DNA of 64,000 nt from Kosakonia sp. BYX6. Lineage in GTDB: Bacteria; Pseudomonadota; Gammaproteobacteria; Enterobacterales; Enterobacteriaceae. The translations under genes and the position numbers were made by a program. Within the stretch, counting starts at the first letter, position 1. Each line of letters begins with the position of its first letter. The notes beneath the pieces are model-generated. The model saw nothing but the letters and a program-made list of their open reading frames with translations, had not been told where the DNA came from and did not search any database. Below are positions 12,775-22,159 of this stretch, piece by piece. The stretch spans positions 1,522,406 to 1,586,405 of the forward strand of contig NZ_CP151800.1 in assembly GCF_038449125.1 (NCBI RefSeq). The letters run 5' to 3'.

Positions 12775-14292
12775 ATGTGCGGTATTGTCGGTATCGCCGG
12801 TTTTATGCCGGTAAACCAGTCGATTTATGACGCGTTGACGGTGCTCCAGCACCGTGGGCAGGATGCTGCGGGCATCATCACCATTGATGCCAATAACTGT
12901 TTCCGTCTGCGTAAAGCGAACGGCATGGTCAGTGATGTGTTCGAAGCCCGCCATATGCAGCGTATGCAAGGCAATATGGGGATTGGTCACGTACGTTATC
13001 CAACCGCTGGCAGTTCCAGCGCTTCCGAAGCGCAACCGTTTTACGTTAACTCCCCCTATGGCATCACGCTGGCGCATAACGGCAATCTGACCAATGCGCA
13101 CGAACTGCGTAAAAAGCTGTTCGAAGAGAAGCGTCGCCACATTAACACCACTTCTGATTCTGAAATCCTGCTCAATATTTTCGCCAGCGAGCTGGATAAC
13201 TTCCGCCACTATCCGCTGGAAGCAGACAACATTTTTGCTGCCATTGCTGCGACGAATCGCCAGATTCGCGGCGCTTACGCCTGCGTAGCGATGATTATCG
13301 GCCACGGCATGGTCGCTTTCCGCGATCCGAACGGCATTCGCCCGCTGGTGCTCGGCAAGCGCGATCTCGGCGACGGTCGCACCGAATACATGGTGGCCTC
13401 TGAAAGCGTGGCGCTTGATACGCTGGGCTTTGAGTTCCTGCGTGATGTCGCGCCGGGTGAAGCGGTGTACATCACCGAAAAAGGCCAACTGTTCAGCCGC
13501 CAGTGCGCGGAAAACCCGGTCAGCAACCCGTGCCTGTTTGAGTACGTTTACTTTGCACGCCCGGACTCGTTCATCGACAAAATTTCCGTTTACAGCGCCC
13601 GTGTGAATATGGGCACCAAGCTTGGCGAGAAAATTGCCCGCGAGTGGGAAGATCTGGATATTGATGTGGTCATCCCAATCCCGGAAACATCCTGCGATAT
13701 CGCACTGGAAATCGCCCGCATTCTTGGCAAACCCTACCGGCAGGGCTTTGTGAAAAACCGTTATGTTGGCCGTACGTTTATCATGCCAGGCCAGCAACTG
13801 CGCCGTAAGTCAGTGCGTCGCAAACTGAACGCCAACCGCGCAGAGTTCCGCGATAAAAACGTGCTGCTGGTGGATGACTCCATCGTGCGCGGCACCACGT
13901 CCGAGCAGATCATCGAAATGGCGCGTGAAGCCGGTGCGAAGAAAGTGTATCTCGCCTCTGCGGCACCGGAAATTCGTTTCCCGAATGTGTACGGCATTGA
14001 TATGCCGACCGCCAATGAATTGATCGCGCACGGTCGCGAAGTGGATGAAATCCGCCAGATCATCGGCGCTGACGGCCTGATTTTCCAGGATCTCAACGAT
14101 CTGATTGACGCAGTACGCGCCGAGAATCCAGACATTCAGCAGTTCGAATGTTCGGTGTTTAATGGTATCTACGTCACGAAAGATGTTGATCAGCAATACC
14201 TTGATTATCTCGACTCCCTGCGTAATGACGATGCCAAAGCGGTACAGCGTCAGAACGAAGTGGAAAGTTTAGAGATGCATAACGAAGGTTAA
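12775..14292 (+). CDS. purF: Amidophosphoribosyltransferase
   Basis: PurF makes 5-phosphoribosylamine from PRPP and glutamine, the committed step of purine synthesis. The 505-residue enzyme begins [10 protein letters not shown], so after removal of Met the cysteine is the N-terminal glutaminase nucleophile. The glutaminase domain covers about residues 1-230; the PRTase domain carries the PRPP loop [16 protein letters not shown] near residue 365. A strong GAGGAAAAG Shine-Dalgarno precedes the ATG. It is controlled by PurR through the upstream PUR box. Confidence 0.98.
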   Translation: MCGIVGIAGFMPVNQSIYDALTVLQHRGQDAAGIITIDANNCFRLRKANGMVSDVFEARHMQRMQGNMGIGHVRYPTAGSSSASEAQPFYVNSPYGITLAHNGNLTNAHELRKKLFEEKRRHINTTSDSEILLNIFASELDNFRHYPLEADNIFAAIAATNRQIRGAYACVAMIIGHGMVAFRDPNGIRPLVLGKRDLGDGRTEYMVASESVALDTLGFEFLRDVAPGEAVYITEKGQLFSRQCAENPVSNPCLFEYVYFARPDSFIDKISVYSARVNMGTKLGEKIAREWEDLDIDVVIPIPETSCDIALEIARILGKPYRQGFVKNRYVGRTFIMPGQQLRRKSVRRKLNANRAEFRDKNVLLVDDSIVRGTTSEQIIEMAREAGAKKVYLASAAPEIRFPNVYGIDMPTANELIAHGREVDEIRQIIGADGLIFQDLNDLIDAVRAENPDIQQFECSVFNGIYVTKDVDQQYLDYLDSLRNDDAKAVQRQNEVESLEMHNEG

Positions 14293-14299
14293 TCCTGCC

Positions 14300-14322
14300 G
14301 CGCCCCTCGCCACGAGGGGCGC
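14300..14322. other. Strong hairpin after purF
   Basis: A perfect 10-bp G+C-rich stem (GCGCCCCTCG / CGAGGGGCGC) with a 3-base loop lies 8 bp after the purF stop, without a T tract. It is more likely an mRNA 3'-end stabiliser or Rho-dependent stop than a classical terminator. Confidence 0.6.
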
Positions 14323-14387
14323 AATCAGTTGCAACGCCCTCTATAATCAGGCAAAGTTTGCCCTTACTTATGCGGGTGGATTATCAA

Positions 14388-14969
14388 ATGAAACGACTCA
14401 TAGTGGGGATCTCAGGTGCCAGCGGCGCGATTTACGGCGTGCGTTTGTTACAAGTGCTGCGCGACGTAGCCGAGGTCGAAACCCATCTGGTGATGAGTCA
14501 GGCCGCTCGCCAAACACTCTCCCTGGAAACGGATTTATCCCTGCGTGACATTCAGTCACTGGCGGATGTGGTGCATGACGCCCGCGATATCGCCGCCAGC
14601 ATCTCCTCCGGTTCCTTCAAAACCGCCGGCATGGTCATCCTGCCATGCTCGATCAAAACCCTTTCCGGTATTGTTAACAGTTACACCGACAGCCTGCTGA
14701 CCCGCGCGGCGGATGTCGTGCTGAAAGAGCGCAGGCCGCTGGTGTTGTGTGTGCGTGAAACGCCGTTGCATCTTGGTCACCTGCGTTTGATGACCCAGGC
14801 GGCCGAATTAGGTGCCATGATTATGCCGCCGGTTCCGGCGTTTTATCACCGCCCGCAGAGCTTACAAGATGTGATTGATCAAACGGTTAACCGTGTGCTG
14901 GATCAGTTTGATATCGAACTGCCGCAAGATTTATTTACACGCTGGCAGGGGGGTGATGCCACAAAATAG
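14388..14969 (+). CDS. ubiX: Flavin prenyltransferase UbiX
   Basis: UbiX attaches a dimethylallyl unit to reduced FMN, producing prenylated FMN, the cofactor of the decarboxylase UbiD in ubiquinone synthesis. The 193-residue flavoprotein (E. coli 189) has the N-terminal FMN-binding motif GISGASGAIYG and the conserved PCSIKTLSGI and RETPLHLGHL segments. The ATG at 14388 follows GGTGGA and gives the family N-terminus KRLIVGISGA; an in-frame ATG at 14358 would add ten unconserved residues. It lies 95 bp after purF. Confidence 0.95.
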   Translation: MKRLIVGISGASGAIYGVRLLQVLRDVAEVETHLVMSQAARQTLSLETDLSLRDIQSLADVVHDARDIAASISSGSFKTAGMVILPCSIKTLSGIVNSYTDSLLTRAADVVLKERRPLVLCVRETPLHLGHLRLMTQAAELGAMIMPPVPAFYHRPQSLQDVIDQTVNRVLDQFDIELPQDLFTRWQGGDATK

Positions 14970-15159
14970 TGCGTCTCCAGGTGTAGTGCGCTTTTTTGGG
15001 GCAATTTTGTAAGCGCGATCATATCCTCGACATTTAATCCTCTTTTCCGCTTGTTACAGTTCCGGTTCGTTCGGCAGACCTGCTATCTTTCATCACTAAG
15101 GTGAATGCGCAACGTTTTATTAACAAATTTAACGCGAAGTTTTTTGATAATCAGGAAAC

Positions 15160-15175
15160 TGGCATAAGACGTGCA
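15160..15175 (+). promoter_or_regulatory. Sigma54 promoter of argT
   Basis: TGGCATAAGACGTGCA fits the sigma54 -24/-12 pattern (GG-N10-GC). It lies 67 bp before the argT ATG. Nitrogen (NtrC/sigma54) control of argT is known in Salmonella and E. coli. Confidence 0.75.
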
Positions 15176-15242
15176 AGGTAACTGGCAGCAACACACAACA
15201 CAACGCAATACAAAATAAAAACAGAACACTTGAGGGTAATGT

Positions 15243-16025
15243 ATGAAGAAGACGGTTCTCGCTCTGTCTTTACTGCTCGGCCTGTCCGCGACAGCCAGCG
15301 TTTATGCAGCGCTTCCCCAGACGGTGCGTATCGGTACTGATGCGACATACGCGCCATTCTCATCGAAAGATGCGAAAGGGGACTTCGTGGGTTTTGATAT
15401 CGATCTTGGCAATGAAATGTGCAAACGCGTACAGGTGAAATGCACCTGGGTCGGTAGCGATTTCGATGCGCTGATCCCGTCGCTGAAAGCGAAGAAAATC
15501 GATGCCATCATCTCCTCTTTATCAATTACGGAAAAACGTCAGCAAGAGATTGCCTTCTCTGACAAGCTCTACGCCGCGGATTCCCGCTTGATTGCCGCCA
15601 AAGGCTCACCGATTCAGCCAACGCTGGACTCGCTGAAAGGCAAACACGTTGGCGTGCTGCAAGGCTCAACGCAGGAAGGTTATGCCAACGACAACTGGCG
15701 TAGCAAAGGCATTGATGTCGTGGCCTACCAGAACCAGGATCTGATTTACTCTGACCTCGCAGCCGGTCGTCTCGACGCCGCGTTCCAGGATGAAGTTGCC
15801 GCCAGCGAAGGCTTTCTGAAACAACCTGCGGGCAAAGAGTTTGCTTTCGCGGGCCCAGCCGTGAAAGACAAAAAATACTTCGGCGACGGCACCGGTATTG
15901 GTCTGCGCAAAGACGATACCGAGCTGAAAGCCGCCTTCGACAAAGCGTTTGCCGAGCTACGTAAAGACGGCACCTACGACAAACTCGCCAAGAAATACTT
16001 CGACTTTAACGTCTACGGCGATTAA
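15243..16025 (+). CDS. argT: Lysine/arginine/ornithine-binding periplasmic protein
   Basis: ArgT (LAO protein) is the periplasmic receptor that delivers lysine, arginine and ornithine to the HisQMP transporter. The 260-residue precursor has a signal peptide ([22 protein letters not shown], split as [10 protein letters not shown] then [12 protein letters not shown]) ending before ALPQ. The SBP_bac_3 fold follows, with [11 protein letters not shown] near the mature start and [13 protein letters not shown] around residue 90 lining the ligand pocket. It is closely paralogous to hisJ just downstream, reflecting an old duplication. A sigma54 promoter lies upstream. Confidence 0.96.
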   Translation: MKKTVLALSLLLGLSATASVYAALPQTVRIGTDATYAPFSSKDAKGDFVGFDIDLGNEMCKRVQVKCTWVGSDFDALIPSLKAKKIDAIISSLSITEKRQQEIAFSDKLYAADSRLIAAKGSPIQPTLDSLKGKHVGVLQGSTQEGYANDNWRSKGIDVVAYQNQDLIYSDLAAGRLDAAFQDEVAASEGFLKQPAGKEFAFAGPAVKDKKYFGDGTGIGLRKDDTELKAAFDKAFAELRKDGTYDKLAKKYFDFNVYGD

Positions 16026-16033
16026 GGCTGCAC

Positions 16034-16051
16034 GGCCCGGTTCGCCGGGCC
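16034..16051. other. GC-rich hairpin after argT
   Basis: GGCCCGG-TTCG-CCGGGCC is a perfect 7-bp stem with a stable UUCG-type tetraloop, 8 bp after the argT stop and without a T tract. It probably protects the argT mRNA 3' end or limits read-through into hisJ. Confidence 0.6.
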
Positions 16052-16129
16052 TGAAGGGAAACGGTGCACCCTGCGCTGAAAATGGCATGGTGCATTGATA
16101 CGGTGAATGTTCCACGGTGGTGCATTGGA

Positions 16130-16146
16130 TGCATCATGACAGTGCA
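16130..16146. promoter_or_regulatory. Candidate NtrC site upstream of hisJ
   Basis: TGCATCATGACAGTGCA resembles the NtrC dyad (TGCACCA-N3-TGGTGCA type, 17 bp). Further GGTGCA half-sites occur at 16061-16125. It lies about 80 bp before a sigma54-like promoter, a typical enhancer distance. Confidence 0.45.
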
Positions 16147-16224
16147 CTGATGCATATTTACGCATTCAGAATGCAAAAAAAGCCAGCTCGCGGGCATAAT
16201 CTTTTGCCTTGCCAGGGCAGTTGA

Positions 16225-16240
16225 TGGCACGATAACGGCA
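16225..16240 (+). promoter_or_regulatory. Candidate sigma54 promoter of hisJ
   Basis: TGGCACGATAACGGCA has the invariant GG-N10-GC spacing and the TGGCACG half of the consensus. The predicted start would be about 40 bases before the hisJ ATG. Only the pattern is seen; activity is inferred. Confidence 0.5.
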
Positions 16241-16291
16241 CCGTATTGTTCTGATAATTCCCTTAGAAAAGACAGTCTGTTGAGGATAATG

Positions 16292-17074
16292 ATGAAAAAA
16301 CTGGTGTTATCTCTTTCTCTGGTGCTCACGCTTTCCAGCGTTTCCAATGTATTCGCAGCCATTCCCCAAAAATTACGCATCGGTACCGATCCGACTTATG
16401 CTCCCTTTGAATCAAAGAATTCACAGGGTGAATTGGTTGGTTTTGATATCGATCTGGCGAAAGAACTCTGCAAACGCATTAATACGCAGTGCGTGTTTAT
16501 GGAAAGCCCGTTGGACGCGCTGATCCCGTCCCTGAAAGCCAAGAAAATTGACGTCATTATGTCGTCCCTGTCGATTACCGAAAAACGCCAGCAGGAAATC
16601 GACTTTACCGACAAGCTCTATGCGGCGGATTCCCGCCTGGTGGTAGCGAAAAATTCTGATGTCCAGCCAGCGCTGGATAAGCTGAAAGGCAAACGCATCG
16701 GCGTGCTGCAAGGCACCACGCAAGAAACCTACGGCAATGTGCACTGGGCGCCAAAAGGCGTTGAAATTGTCTCTTATCAGGGCCAGGACAACATCTACGC
16801 CGACCTGACCGCAGGCCGTATTGACGCCGCGTTCCAGGATGAAGTCGCCGCCAGCGAAGGTTTCCTGAAGACACCGATGGGTAAAGACTACAAATTCGGT
16901 GGCCCGTCCATTAAAGACGAGAAGCTGTTTGGTGTAGGTACCGGCATGGGCTTGCGTAAAGGCGATGACGAACTGCGCGAAGCGCTGAACAAAGCCTTTG
17001 CTGAAATGCGTGCTGACGGTACTTACGAAAAACTCGCGAAAAAATACTTTGATTTTGATGTTTACGGTGGTTAA
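16292..17074 (+). CDS. hisJ: Histidine-binding periplasmic protein HisJ
   Basis: HisJ is the high-affinity histidine receptor of the HisQMP2 importer. The 260-residue precursor has a signal peptide ending ...SNVFA before AIPQ, followed by [20 protein letters not shown], characteristic of HisJ. Two ATG codons are adjacent (16289 and 16292); the second gives the family N-terminus [11 protein letters not shown] and the usual length. TGAGGA upstream serves as ribosome site. The gene is separated from hisQ by 84 bp containing a hairpin, which fits the need for far more binding protein than membrane subunits. Confidence 0.96.
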   Translation: MKKLVLSLSLVLTLSSVSNVFAAIPQKLRIGTDPTYAPFESKNSQGELVGFDIDLAKELCKRINTQCVFMESPLDALIPSLKAKKIDVIMSSLSITEKRQQEIDFTDKLYAADSRLVVAKNSDVQPALDKLKGKRIGVLQGTTQETYGNVHWAPKGVEIVSYQGQDNIYADLTAGRIDAAFQDEVAASEGFLKTPMGKDYKFGGPSIKDEKLFGVGTGMGLRKGDDELREALNKAFAEMRADGTYEKLAKKYFDFDVYGG

Positions 17075-17097
17075 TCCCACCCGTGCTTAACGTGCGG

Positions 17098-17118
17098 CCC
17101 CTTCTGAAACGGAAGGGG
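17098..17118. other. Hairpin between hisJ and hisQ
   Basis: CCCCTTC and GAAGGGG pair perfectly around a 7-base loop, with no T tract. In Salmonella a REP sequence occupies this gap and stabilises the hisJ mRNA; this hairpin is positioned to do the same here. Confidence 0.55.
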
Positions 17119-17158
17119 AAGAGACGCGGCAAACACCACACACGACAGGACAGGCTGC

Positions 17159-17845
17159 ATGCTGTACGGGTTTTCTCAAGTGATATTACAAGGTGCCCTT
17201 GTCACCCTGGAACTGGCGCTCAGCTCCGTGGTGTTGGCGGTACTGATTGGCCTGGCAGGCGCGGGCGCGAAGCTCTCCAAAAATCGGGCGCTGGCACTGA
17301 TCTTTGAAGGCTACACCACGCTGATTCGCGGTGTGCCGGATCTGGTTCTGATGCTGCTGATTTTCTACGGCCTGCAAATTGCCCTCAACGGCATTACCGA
17401 TTTTCTCGGTATGGATCAGTTGGATATCGATCCAATGGTGGCGGGGATTATTACCCTCGGGTTTATTTACGGCGCCTATTTCACGGAAACCTTTCGCGGC
17501 GCTTATATGGCGGTGCCGAAAGGGCATATCGAAGCGGCAACAGCGTTTGGTTTTACCGGCCGCCAGACTTTCCGCCGTATTCTGTTTCCGGCCATGATGC
17601 GCTACGCGTTGCCGGGCATTGGCAATAACTGGCAGGTAATCCTGAAAGCGACCGCGTTGGTCTCCTTGCTGGGGCTGGAAGATGTGGTGAAAGCGACGCA
17701 ACTCGCCGGGAAAAGTACCTGGGAGCCGTTCTACTTCGCCATTGTCTGCGGCCTGATTTATCTGGTTTTTACAACGGCTTCCAATGGCGTACTGCTTCTT
17801 CTCGAACGTCGCTACTCGGTAGGTGTGAAGAGGGCTGACCTGTGA
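17159..17845 (+). CDS. hisQ: Histidine/LAO ABC transporter permease HisQ
   Basis: HisQ is one of the two membrane subunits of the histidine and lysine/arginine/ornithine importer. The 228-residue protein has about five helices and the permease coupling motif near EAATAFGFTGRQTFRRILFPAMM (E-A-A-x3-G...P), which contacts HisP. It begins an operon with hisM (4-bp overlap) and hisP. Confidence 0.96.
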   Translation: MLYGFSQVILQGALVTLELALSSVVLAVLIGLAGAGAKLSKNRALALIFEGYTTLIRGVPDLVLMLLIFYGLQIALNGITDFLGMDQLDIDPMVAGIITLGFIYGAYFTETFRGAYMAVPKGHIEAATAFGFTGRQTFRRILFPAMMRYALPGIGNNWQVILKATALVSLLGLEDVVKATQLAGKSTWEPFYFAIVCGLIYLVFTTASNGVLLLLERRYSVGVKRADL

Positions 17846-18558
17846 TCGAGATTATTCAGGAGTACTGGAAATCCCTGTTGTGGAGCGATGGCTATCGCCT
17901 GACCGGCGTGGCCATTACGTTATGGCTGCTGATTTCTTCGGTAGTGATGGGCGGCGTGATGGCGGTGTTCCTGGCTATCGGGCGCGTCTCCAGCAATAAA
18001 TTTATCCGCTTTCCCATTTGGCTTTTCACTTACGTTTTTCGCGGCACGCCGCTGTATGTGCAACTGCTGGTGTTTTATTCCGGCATGTACACGCTGGAAG
18101 TGGTGAAAGGCACTGAACTGCTGAATGCGTTTTTCCGCAGCGGGCTGAACTGCACGGTGCTGGCGTTAACGCTGAATACCTGCGCCTACACGACCGAGAT
18201 TTTCGCGGGGGCGATCCGCTCGGTACCGCACGGTGAAATCGAAGCGGCGCGTGCGTATGGTTTCTCCTCGTTCAAAATGTATCGCAGCATTATTCTGCCG
18301 TCGGCCCTGCGCATCGCGCTGCCGGCGTACAGTAACGAGGTGATTTTGATGCTGCACTCGACGGCGCTGGCGTTTACCGCAACGGTGCCGGATCTGCTGA
18401 AAATTGCCCGTGATATTAACTCTGCCACTTACCAGCCCTTCACAGCGTTTGGGATTGCGGCGGTGCTGTATTTAATGATTTCTTATGTGCTGATTAGCCT
18501 GTTCCGCAAGGCGGAAAAGCGCTGGTTGCAGCATATGAAGCCTTCTTCGACGCATTGA
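17842..18558 (+). CDS. hisM: Histidine/LAO ABC transporter permease HisM
   Basis: HisM is the partner permease of HisQ. The 238-residue membrane protein has the coupling motif [20 protein letters not shown] and the [17 protein letters not shown] segment typical of amino-acid permeases of this family. The start overlaps the end of hisQ by 4 bp (ATGA-type coupling, here with GTG), supporting stoichiometric synthesis. Confidence 0.96.
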   Translation: MIEIIQEYWKSLLWSDGYRLTGVAITLWLLISSVVMGGVMAVFLAIGRVSSNKFIRFPIWLFTYVFRGTPLYVQLLVFYSGMYTLEVVKGTELLNAFFRSGLNCTVLALTLNTCAYTTEIFAGAIRSVPHGEIEAARAYGFSSFKMYRSIILPSALRIALPAYSNEVILMLHSTALAFTATVPDLLKIARDINSATYQPFTAFGIAAVLYLMISYVLISLFRKAEKRWLQHMKPSSTH

Positions 18559-18565
18559 GAGCACG

Positions 18566-19339
18566 ATGTCTGAGAATAAATTAAACGTTATCGATTTACA
18601 CAAGCGCTACGGCGAGCATGAAGTGCTGAAGGGCGTGTCTTTGCAGGCAAATGCGGGCGATGTGATCAGCATCATCGGTTCGTCCGGTTCCGGCAAAAGT
18701 ACGTTCCTGCGCTGCATTAACTTCCTCGAAAAACCGAGCGAAGGCTCGATCGTGGTGAGCGGACAGAATATTAATCTGGTGCGTGATAAAGACGGTCAAT
18801 TGAAAGTGGCCGACAAGCATCAACTGCGCCTGTTGCGTACCCGCCTGACGATGGTGTTCCAGCATTTCAATTTGTGGAGCCATATGACCGTGCTGGAAAA
18901 CGTGATGGAAGCGCCGATTCAGGTTCTGGGCTTAAGCAAGCAGGAAGCGCGCGACCGTGCGGTGAAATACCTGGCGAAAGTCGGTATCGACGATATGCAG
19001 CAGCAGAAATACCCGGTGCACCTTTCTGGCGGCCAGCAGCAGCGTGTGTCGATTGCCCGTGCGCTGGCGATGGAGCCGGAAGTGCTGCTGTTTGATGAAC
19101 CGACTTCCGCGCTCGATCCCGAACTGGTCGGCGAAGTGCTACGCATCATGCAGCAACTGGCAGAAGAGGGGAAAACGATGGTGGTGGTGACCCATGAAAT
19201 GGGCTTTGCCCGCCATGTTTCCACCCACGTGATCTTTTTGCATCAGGGCAAGATTGAGGAAGAAGGCGCGCCGGATGAGCTGTTCGGCAACCCGAAAAGC
19301 CCGCGTTTGCAGCAGTTCCTCAAAGGCTCGTTGAAGTAA
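18566..19339 (+). CDS. hisP: Histidine/LAO ABC transporter ATPase HisP
   Basis: HisP is the ATP-hydrolysing subunit; two copies sit on HisQM at the cytoplasmic face. The 257-residue protein has Walker [10 protein letters not shown] (38-46), the signature LSGGQQQR, Walker [13 protein letters not shown] and the switch histidine in VVTHEMGFA. It follows hisM by 7 bp and closes the operon; a REP unit follows the stop. Confidence 0.97.
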   Translation: MSENKLNVIDLHKRYGEHEVLKGVSLQANAGDVISIIGSSGSGKSTFLRCINFLEKPSEGSIVVSGQNINLVRDKDGQLKVADKHQLRLLRTRLTMVFQHFNLWSHMTVLENVMEAPIQVLGLSKQEARDRAVKYLAKVGIDDMQQQKYPVHLSGGQQQRVSIARALAMEPEVLLFDEPTSALDPELVGEVLRIMQQLAEEGKTMVVVTHEMGFARHVSTHVIFLHQGKIEEEGAPDELFGNPKSPRLQQFLKGSLK

Positions 19340-19355
19340 GCGAAGTTGTGGGGCA

Positions 19356-19387
19356 CCCGGTGGCGCTAACGCTTACCGGGCCTACAA
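19356..19387. repeat. REP-like unit between hisP and the next gene
   Basis: ACCCGGTGGCGCTAACGCTTACCGGGCCTAC-type REP sequence lies between convergent hisP and the unknown minus-strand gene. It likely marks the 3' end of both transcripts. Confidence 0.75.
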
Positions 19388-20491
19388 ACCGGGTTCGGTA
19401 TCTGTTGGCCCGGCGTCGCCGCGCAATTTCTCTTCGCTGATATCCCGCAACCGCTGTACATCAAACAACGGAAAACCATACAAGAAACTCGCTGACCGCT
19501 TATCGCCTTTGCGATCAGGGCGCGAGTGCTCATGGTGTGGCGGATAGGGAAGCTCCGGGTGATCATTTGCTGAATCGCCGCGCCAGGCGGCTTTGCGCTC
19601 GCCGTGCTTAAACAGCATATAGCTGTAATCCGTCAGGCTTTTCAGCCGTAACTTCCAGCACCACTGCGCGTTAAGCGCGATCTCCAGATGCCAGCCGCGT
19701 CGGCGTTTTTCCCGAACTCCGGCGGTGCCGTTCAATAACCCGGCAAGGTAGTCATGGATTTCAGGAATAAATTCATCGGGAATCGCGCTCCAGCCGCGGG
19801 TTTCCGGCAGATCCAGCTCCAGGCTGAACAGCCCGGCGAAAAAGGTCATCACATTGGGAGAAGCCTGCGCCAGCGCAAAATGGTGCGGGCAAACCGGGAT
19901 TTGAATAAGCGTCGCCTGCTGAGGGTTGACCGCCACCGTGGTGTTGGCATAGGCCGTCGCGGCTTGATTGCAGGCGATACAGCCATTTTCGCCGGAGAAA
20001 ATCAGCGAGCGCTGCACACCTGTGTTGCTCATGCGGCCTTCGGCTAAGCCTGTTGCATGCGCGGTTTGCCGGGCGGTCGCCTCCGTCCAGTATTGCCAGA
20101 CGGCGCGGTTCGCCGGGGTATCCAGCATGTTATACAGCACGGCTTCGCTGGCAACCTGCGTCCAGCCTTGTCGTGGAGAATCCGTCAATGAAGGTTGGCG
20201 GATTCGGTAGGTGCGCAGGCAACCGCACAGGGGAGTGGCATCAAACAGCAACAGGCTTTCGCGTGTCGCTTTCACCCAGTAACGTCGGTTTGCTGCATCA
20301 CAGAGCTTTTCCCACAGCAGCGGATCATCCGTTACGCAGTCGAGAATAAACGGCTTGCGCCGGGGAAAGCAGTCAAAATTGCGAAAGGCCAGCGAAGCGA
20401 TAGCGAGATCGGCAATTTGCGCATCTCGCTTTTCGGCAGGTAACCCTTCGATAAAAGAATCGACGTTAATTAAGCGCCATGGCTCCGTCAC
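19382..20491 (-). CDS. Uncharacterised protein linked to a SorC-type regulator
   Basis: I do not recognise this 369-residue, apparently soluble protein. Cysteine pairs suggest a metal site: CGC (89-91), C171-x2-C174 and C201-P-H-H204. The C-terminal part (about 265-350) is rich in aromatic and His residues, with HPELPYPPHHEH (311-322), faintly reminiscent of the DUF6516/TumE-type fold, but this is only an impression. There is no signal peptide or clear membrane segment. It starts 9 bp after the upstream SorC-type regulator gene on the same strand, so the two probably form an operon. The pair replaces yfcI at this place in E. coli. Expression as a real protein is likely given length and codon use, function unknown. 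Confidence 0.75.
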   Translation of the reverse strand: MTEPWRLINVDSFIEGLPAEKRDAQIADLAIASLAFRNFDCFPRRKPFILDCVTDDPLLWEKLCDAANRRYWVKATRESLLLFDATPLCGCLRTYRIRQPSLTDSPRQGWTQVASEAVLYNMLDTPANRAVWQYWTEATARQTAHATGLAEGRMSNTGVQRSLIFSGENGCIACNQAATAYANTTVAVNPQQATLIQIPVCPHHFALAQASPNVMTFFAGLFSLELDLPETRGWSAIPDEFIPEIHDYLAGLLNGTAGVREKRRRGWHLEIALNAQWCWKLRLKSLTDYSYMLFKHGERKAAWRGDSANDHPELPYPPHHEHSRPDRKGDKRSASFLYGFPLFDVQRLRDISEEKLRGDAGPTDTEPGL

Positions 20492-20500
20492 GCATCCTCC

Positions 20501-21451
20501 CTAACGTTGTGCCAGTAATTTCACCGCCGTATCTTCATCCGTCACCAGGCCGTTAACCCATTGGCCGGTTAACGCAGCGCGGATCGCGTGGTACTTCTTC
20601 TCGCCCCCGGCAAAACCGTAGACTTTACGCGGCGTGTGGCTGCACAGCGGCACGCTGGTCAGCAGCGTATCCAGTTCACCTTTCAGCCGCTCGCCCTGGT
20701 GGTTAAAGAAATGCCCAAGCATTTCACCGGCGACATGCTCTTTTTCCAGCGCCTGCACTTGCTCGTTGGTGATAAACCCTTCGGCATTGAGCGGGCAGCC
20801 GAGACCGACTTCGCCAATGCCGAGAAACGTGATGTCGGCATTCAGCGCCCGTTCGGCGACGCGCTGGTAAACCTGGTGCTGACACCACATGGTTTTATCT
20901 TCCAGGCTGTCGGCATACAGCGGCGCGGGAATAAAGAAATATTTGCCTTGCATCTTCTCCGCCATTTTTAGCGGCACATCGTAACGCGTACCGGAATCAT
21001 CGCGTGCAATCGCGCCAATCATCGACACGCATTGGTGCTGCGGGCGTTCAAGTTTCGGCAGCGCGTCGATAATCGCGCGTAGCGTTTTCCCGGAACCGAT
21101 GCCAAAAACCTGCGGTTTATCTTCGGCGATAAATTGCGCCATCACTTCTGCGCCTTCCACCGCCAGCATCTGCTGAATAGCATCATTTTCCAGCCCGGCG
21201 GAAGGCACCACGCGGCACAGAGAGAGGGAATATTTTGCCTGTAATTCACTGGCGAGCTTCATGCAATGGGTGACCGGGTGGCTAATGTTCACGGTGACCA
21301 TGCCCATTTCGCGCGCGCTGGAGATGAGCCGCTGCGCCACCTGGCGCGATAAACCCAACGCGGTGGCGATATCTTGCTGTGTCAGCCCCGCGACGTAATA
21401 CATCCACGCTGCGCGGGCGGCGAGCTCCTGCTTTTTCTCTTCTTTGTTCAT
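20501..21451 (-). CDS. SorC/DeoR-type sugar-binding transcriptional regulator
   Basis: A 316-residue regulator: an N-terminal helix-turn-helix (about residues 15-45, YYVAGLTQQDIATALGLSRQ) followed by a SorC sugar-binding domain related to sugar-phosphate isomerases, with FGIGSGKTLRAIIDALP and FLGIGEVGLGCPL. Such proteins bind a sugar phosphate and usually control a neighbouring sugar operon. None is adjacent; the only co-directional partner is the unknown gene 9 bp downstream. The ATG at 21451 gives the family-like N-terminus NKEEKKQELAARAAW; an upstream in-frame ATG (21517) would add 22 unconserved residues. Confidence 0.85.
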   Translation of the reverse strand: MNKEEKKQELAARAAWMYYVAGLTQQDIATALGLSRQVAQRLISSAREMGMVTVNISHPVTHCMKLASELQAKYSLSLCRVVPSAGLENDAIQQMLAVEGAEVMAQFIAEDKPQVFGIGSGKTLRAIIDALPKLERPQHQCVSMIGAIARDDSGTRYDVPLKMAEKMQGKYFFIPAPLYADSLEDKTMWCQHQVYQRVAERALNADITFLGIGEVGLGCPLNAEGFITNEQVQALEKEHVAGEMLGHFFNHQGERLKGELDTLLTSVPLCSHTPRKVYGFAGGEKKYHAIRAALTGQWVNGLVTDEDTAVKLLAQR

Positions 21452-21567
21452 CAACGCGTTCCCGAAATAGTCCGTCGGCAGTATAGCGCTGAACCGCGTC
21501 AATACGAAAATGGGCAAAAGCTATTCTATGGGGCAAATGATATTTTCGCGAATTGCCTCACAGAACG

Positions 21568-22137
21568 TTAACGCGAAGGGCGAACCACGGGCCACCAACC
21601 TTGCGGGTAGCCAGTGGCGGACATAAAGCGATAGTGAGTAAAAATGGCGCCCCGGCTGGAAACGCGTTTTTCCAGCTGTACGCTGCGCGCGCCCGGCGGC
21701 ACAAGCGCGTCGCGGGTGCACAATTCAATGGAACGTTTTAAGAACTCATCATAAAAACGCAGACCGGCTTCGCAGTGTTTATAGCGGGCATAGGGCGGGC
21801 CGGGGTGCCCTATGGTAAAGGCGGCTTCGCTGTGTACGATCTCGCTTGCGCGCATGCGCACCCAGACTTCCGGCGCATTCCACAATGTGGCGATCAGATA
21901 AAAAAACACACCGCAGAAAACCAAGAACCGGGTACGAATCCTTCGCAGCACTTTATATCTGGCTGCCATAAGACCACCCAGCGCAGCGACAGCCAGCATT
22001 ACCAGTTTGTCGGGCGCGCCATCGTGTAAATAGACCCGATAGCTGAGACCGGTGGCAAAAAGCAGCCAGATAACCCACAGCGCCATGGCTGAAAAGAAGA
22101 GAACGACGAACGTTCTTGTCGACATACGCAATTCCAT
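21568..22137 (-). CDS. Small membrane protein of unknown function
   Basis: I do not recognise this 189-residue protein. It has about three hydrophobic segments (around residues 8-30, 45-60 and 70-88) and a soluble C-terminal domain ending VQLEKRVSSRGAIFTHYRF. Two in-frame ATGs are possible (22137 and 22125); the second has GGA seven bases upstream, so the start may be four residues later. It lies 22 bp after the GNAT gene and is probably co-transcribed with it. A second, truncated copy of its C-terminal coding sequence sits at 22743-22880 upstream, showing that this gene was once duplicated. Confidence 0.65.
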   Translation of the reverse strand: MELRMSTRTFVVLFFSAMALWVIWLLFATGLSYRVYLHDGAPDKLVMLAVAALGGLMAARYKVLRRIRTRFLVFCGVFFYLIATLWNAPEVWVRMRASEIVHSEAAFTIGHPGPPYARYKHCEAGLRFYDEFLKRSIELCTRDALVPPGARSVQLEKRVSSRGAIFTHYRFMSATGYPQGWWPVVRPSR

Positions 22138-22159
22138 TTCCCTGTCTGTTGAGGTGCGC

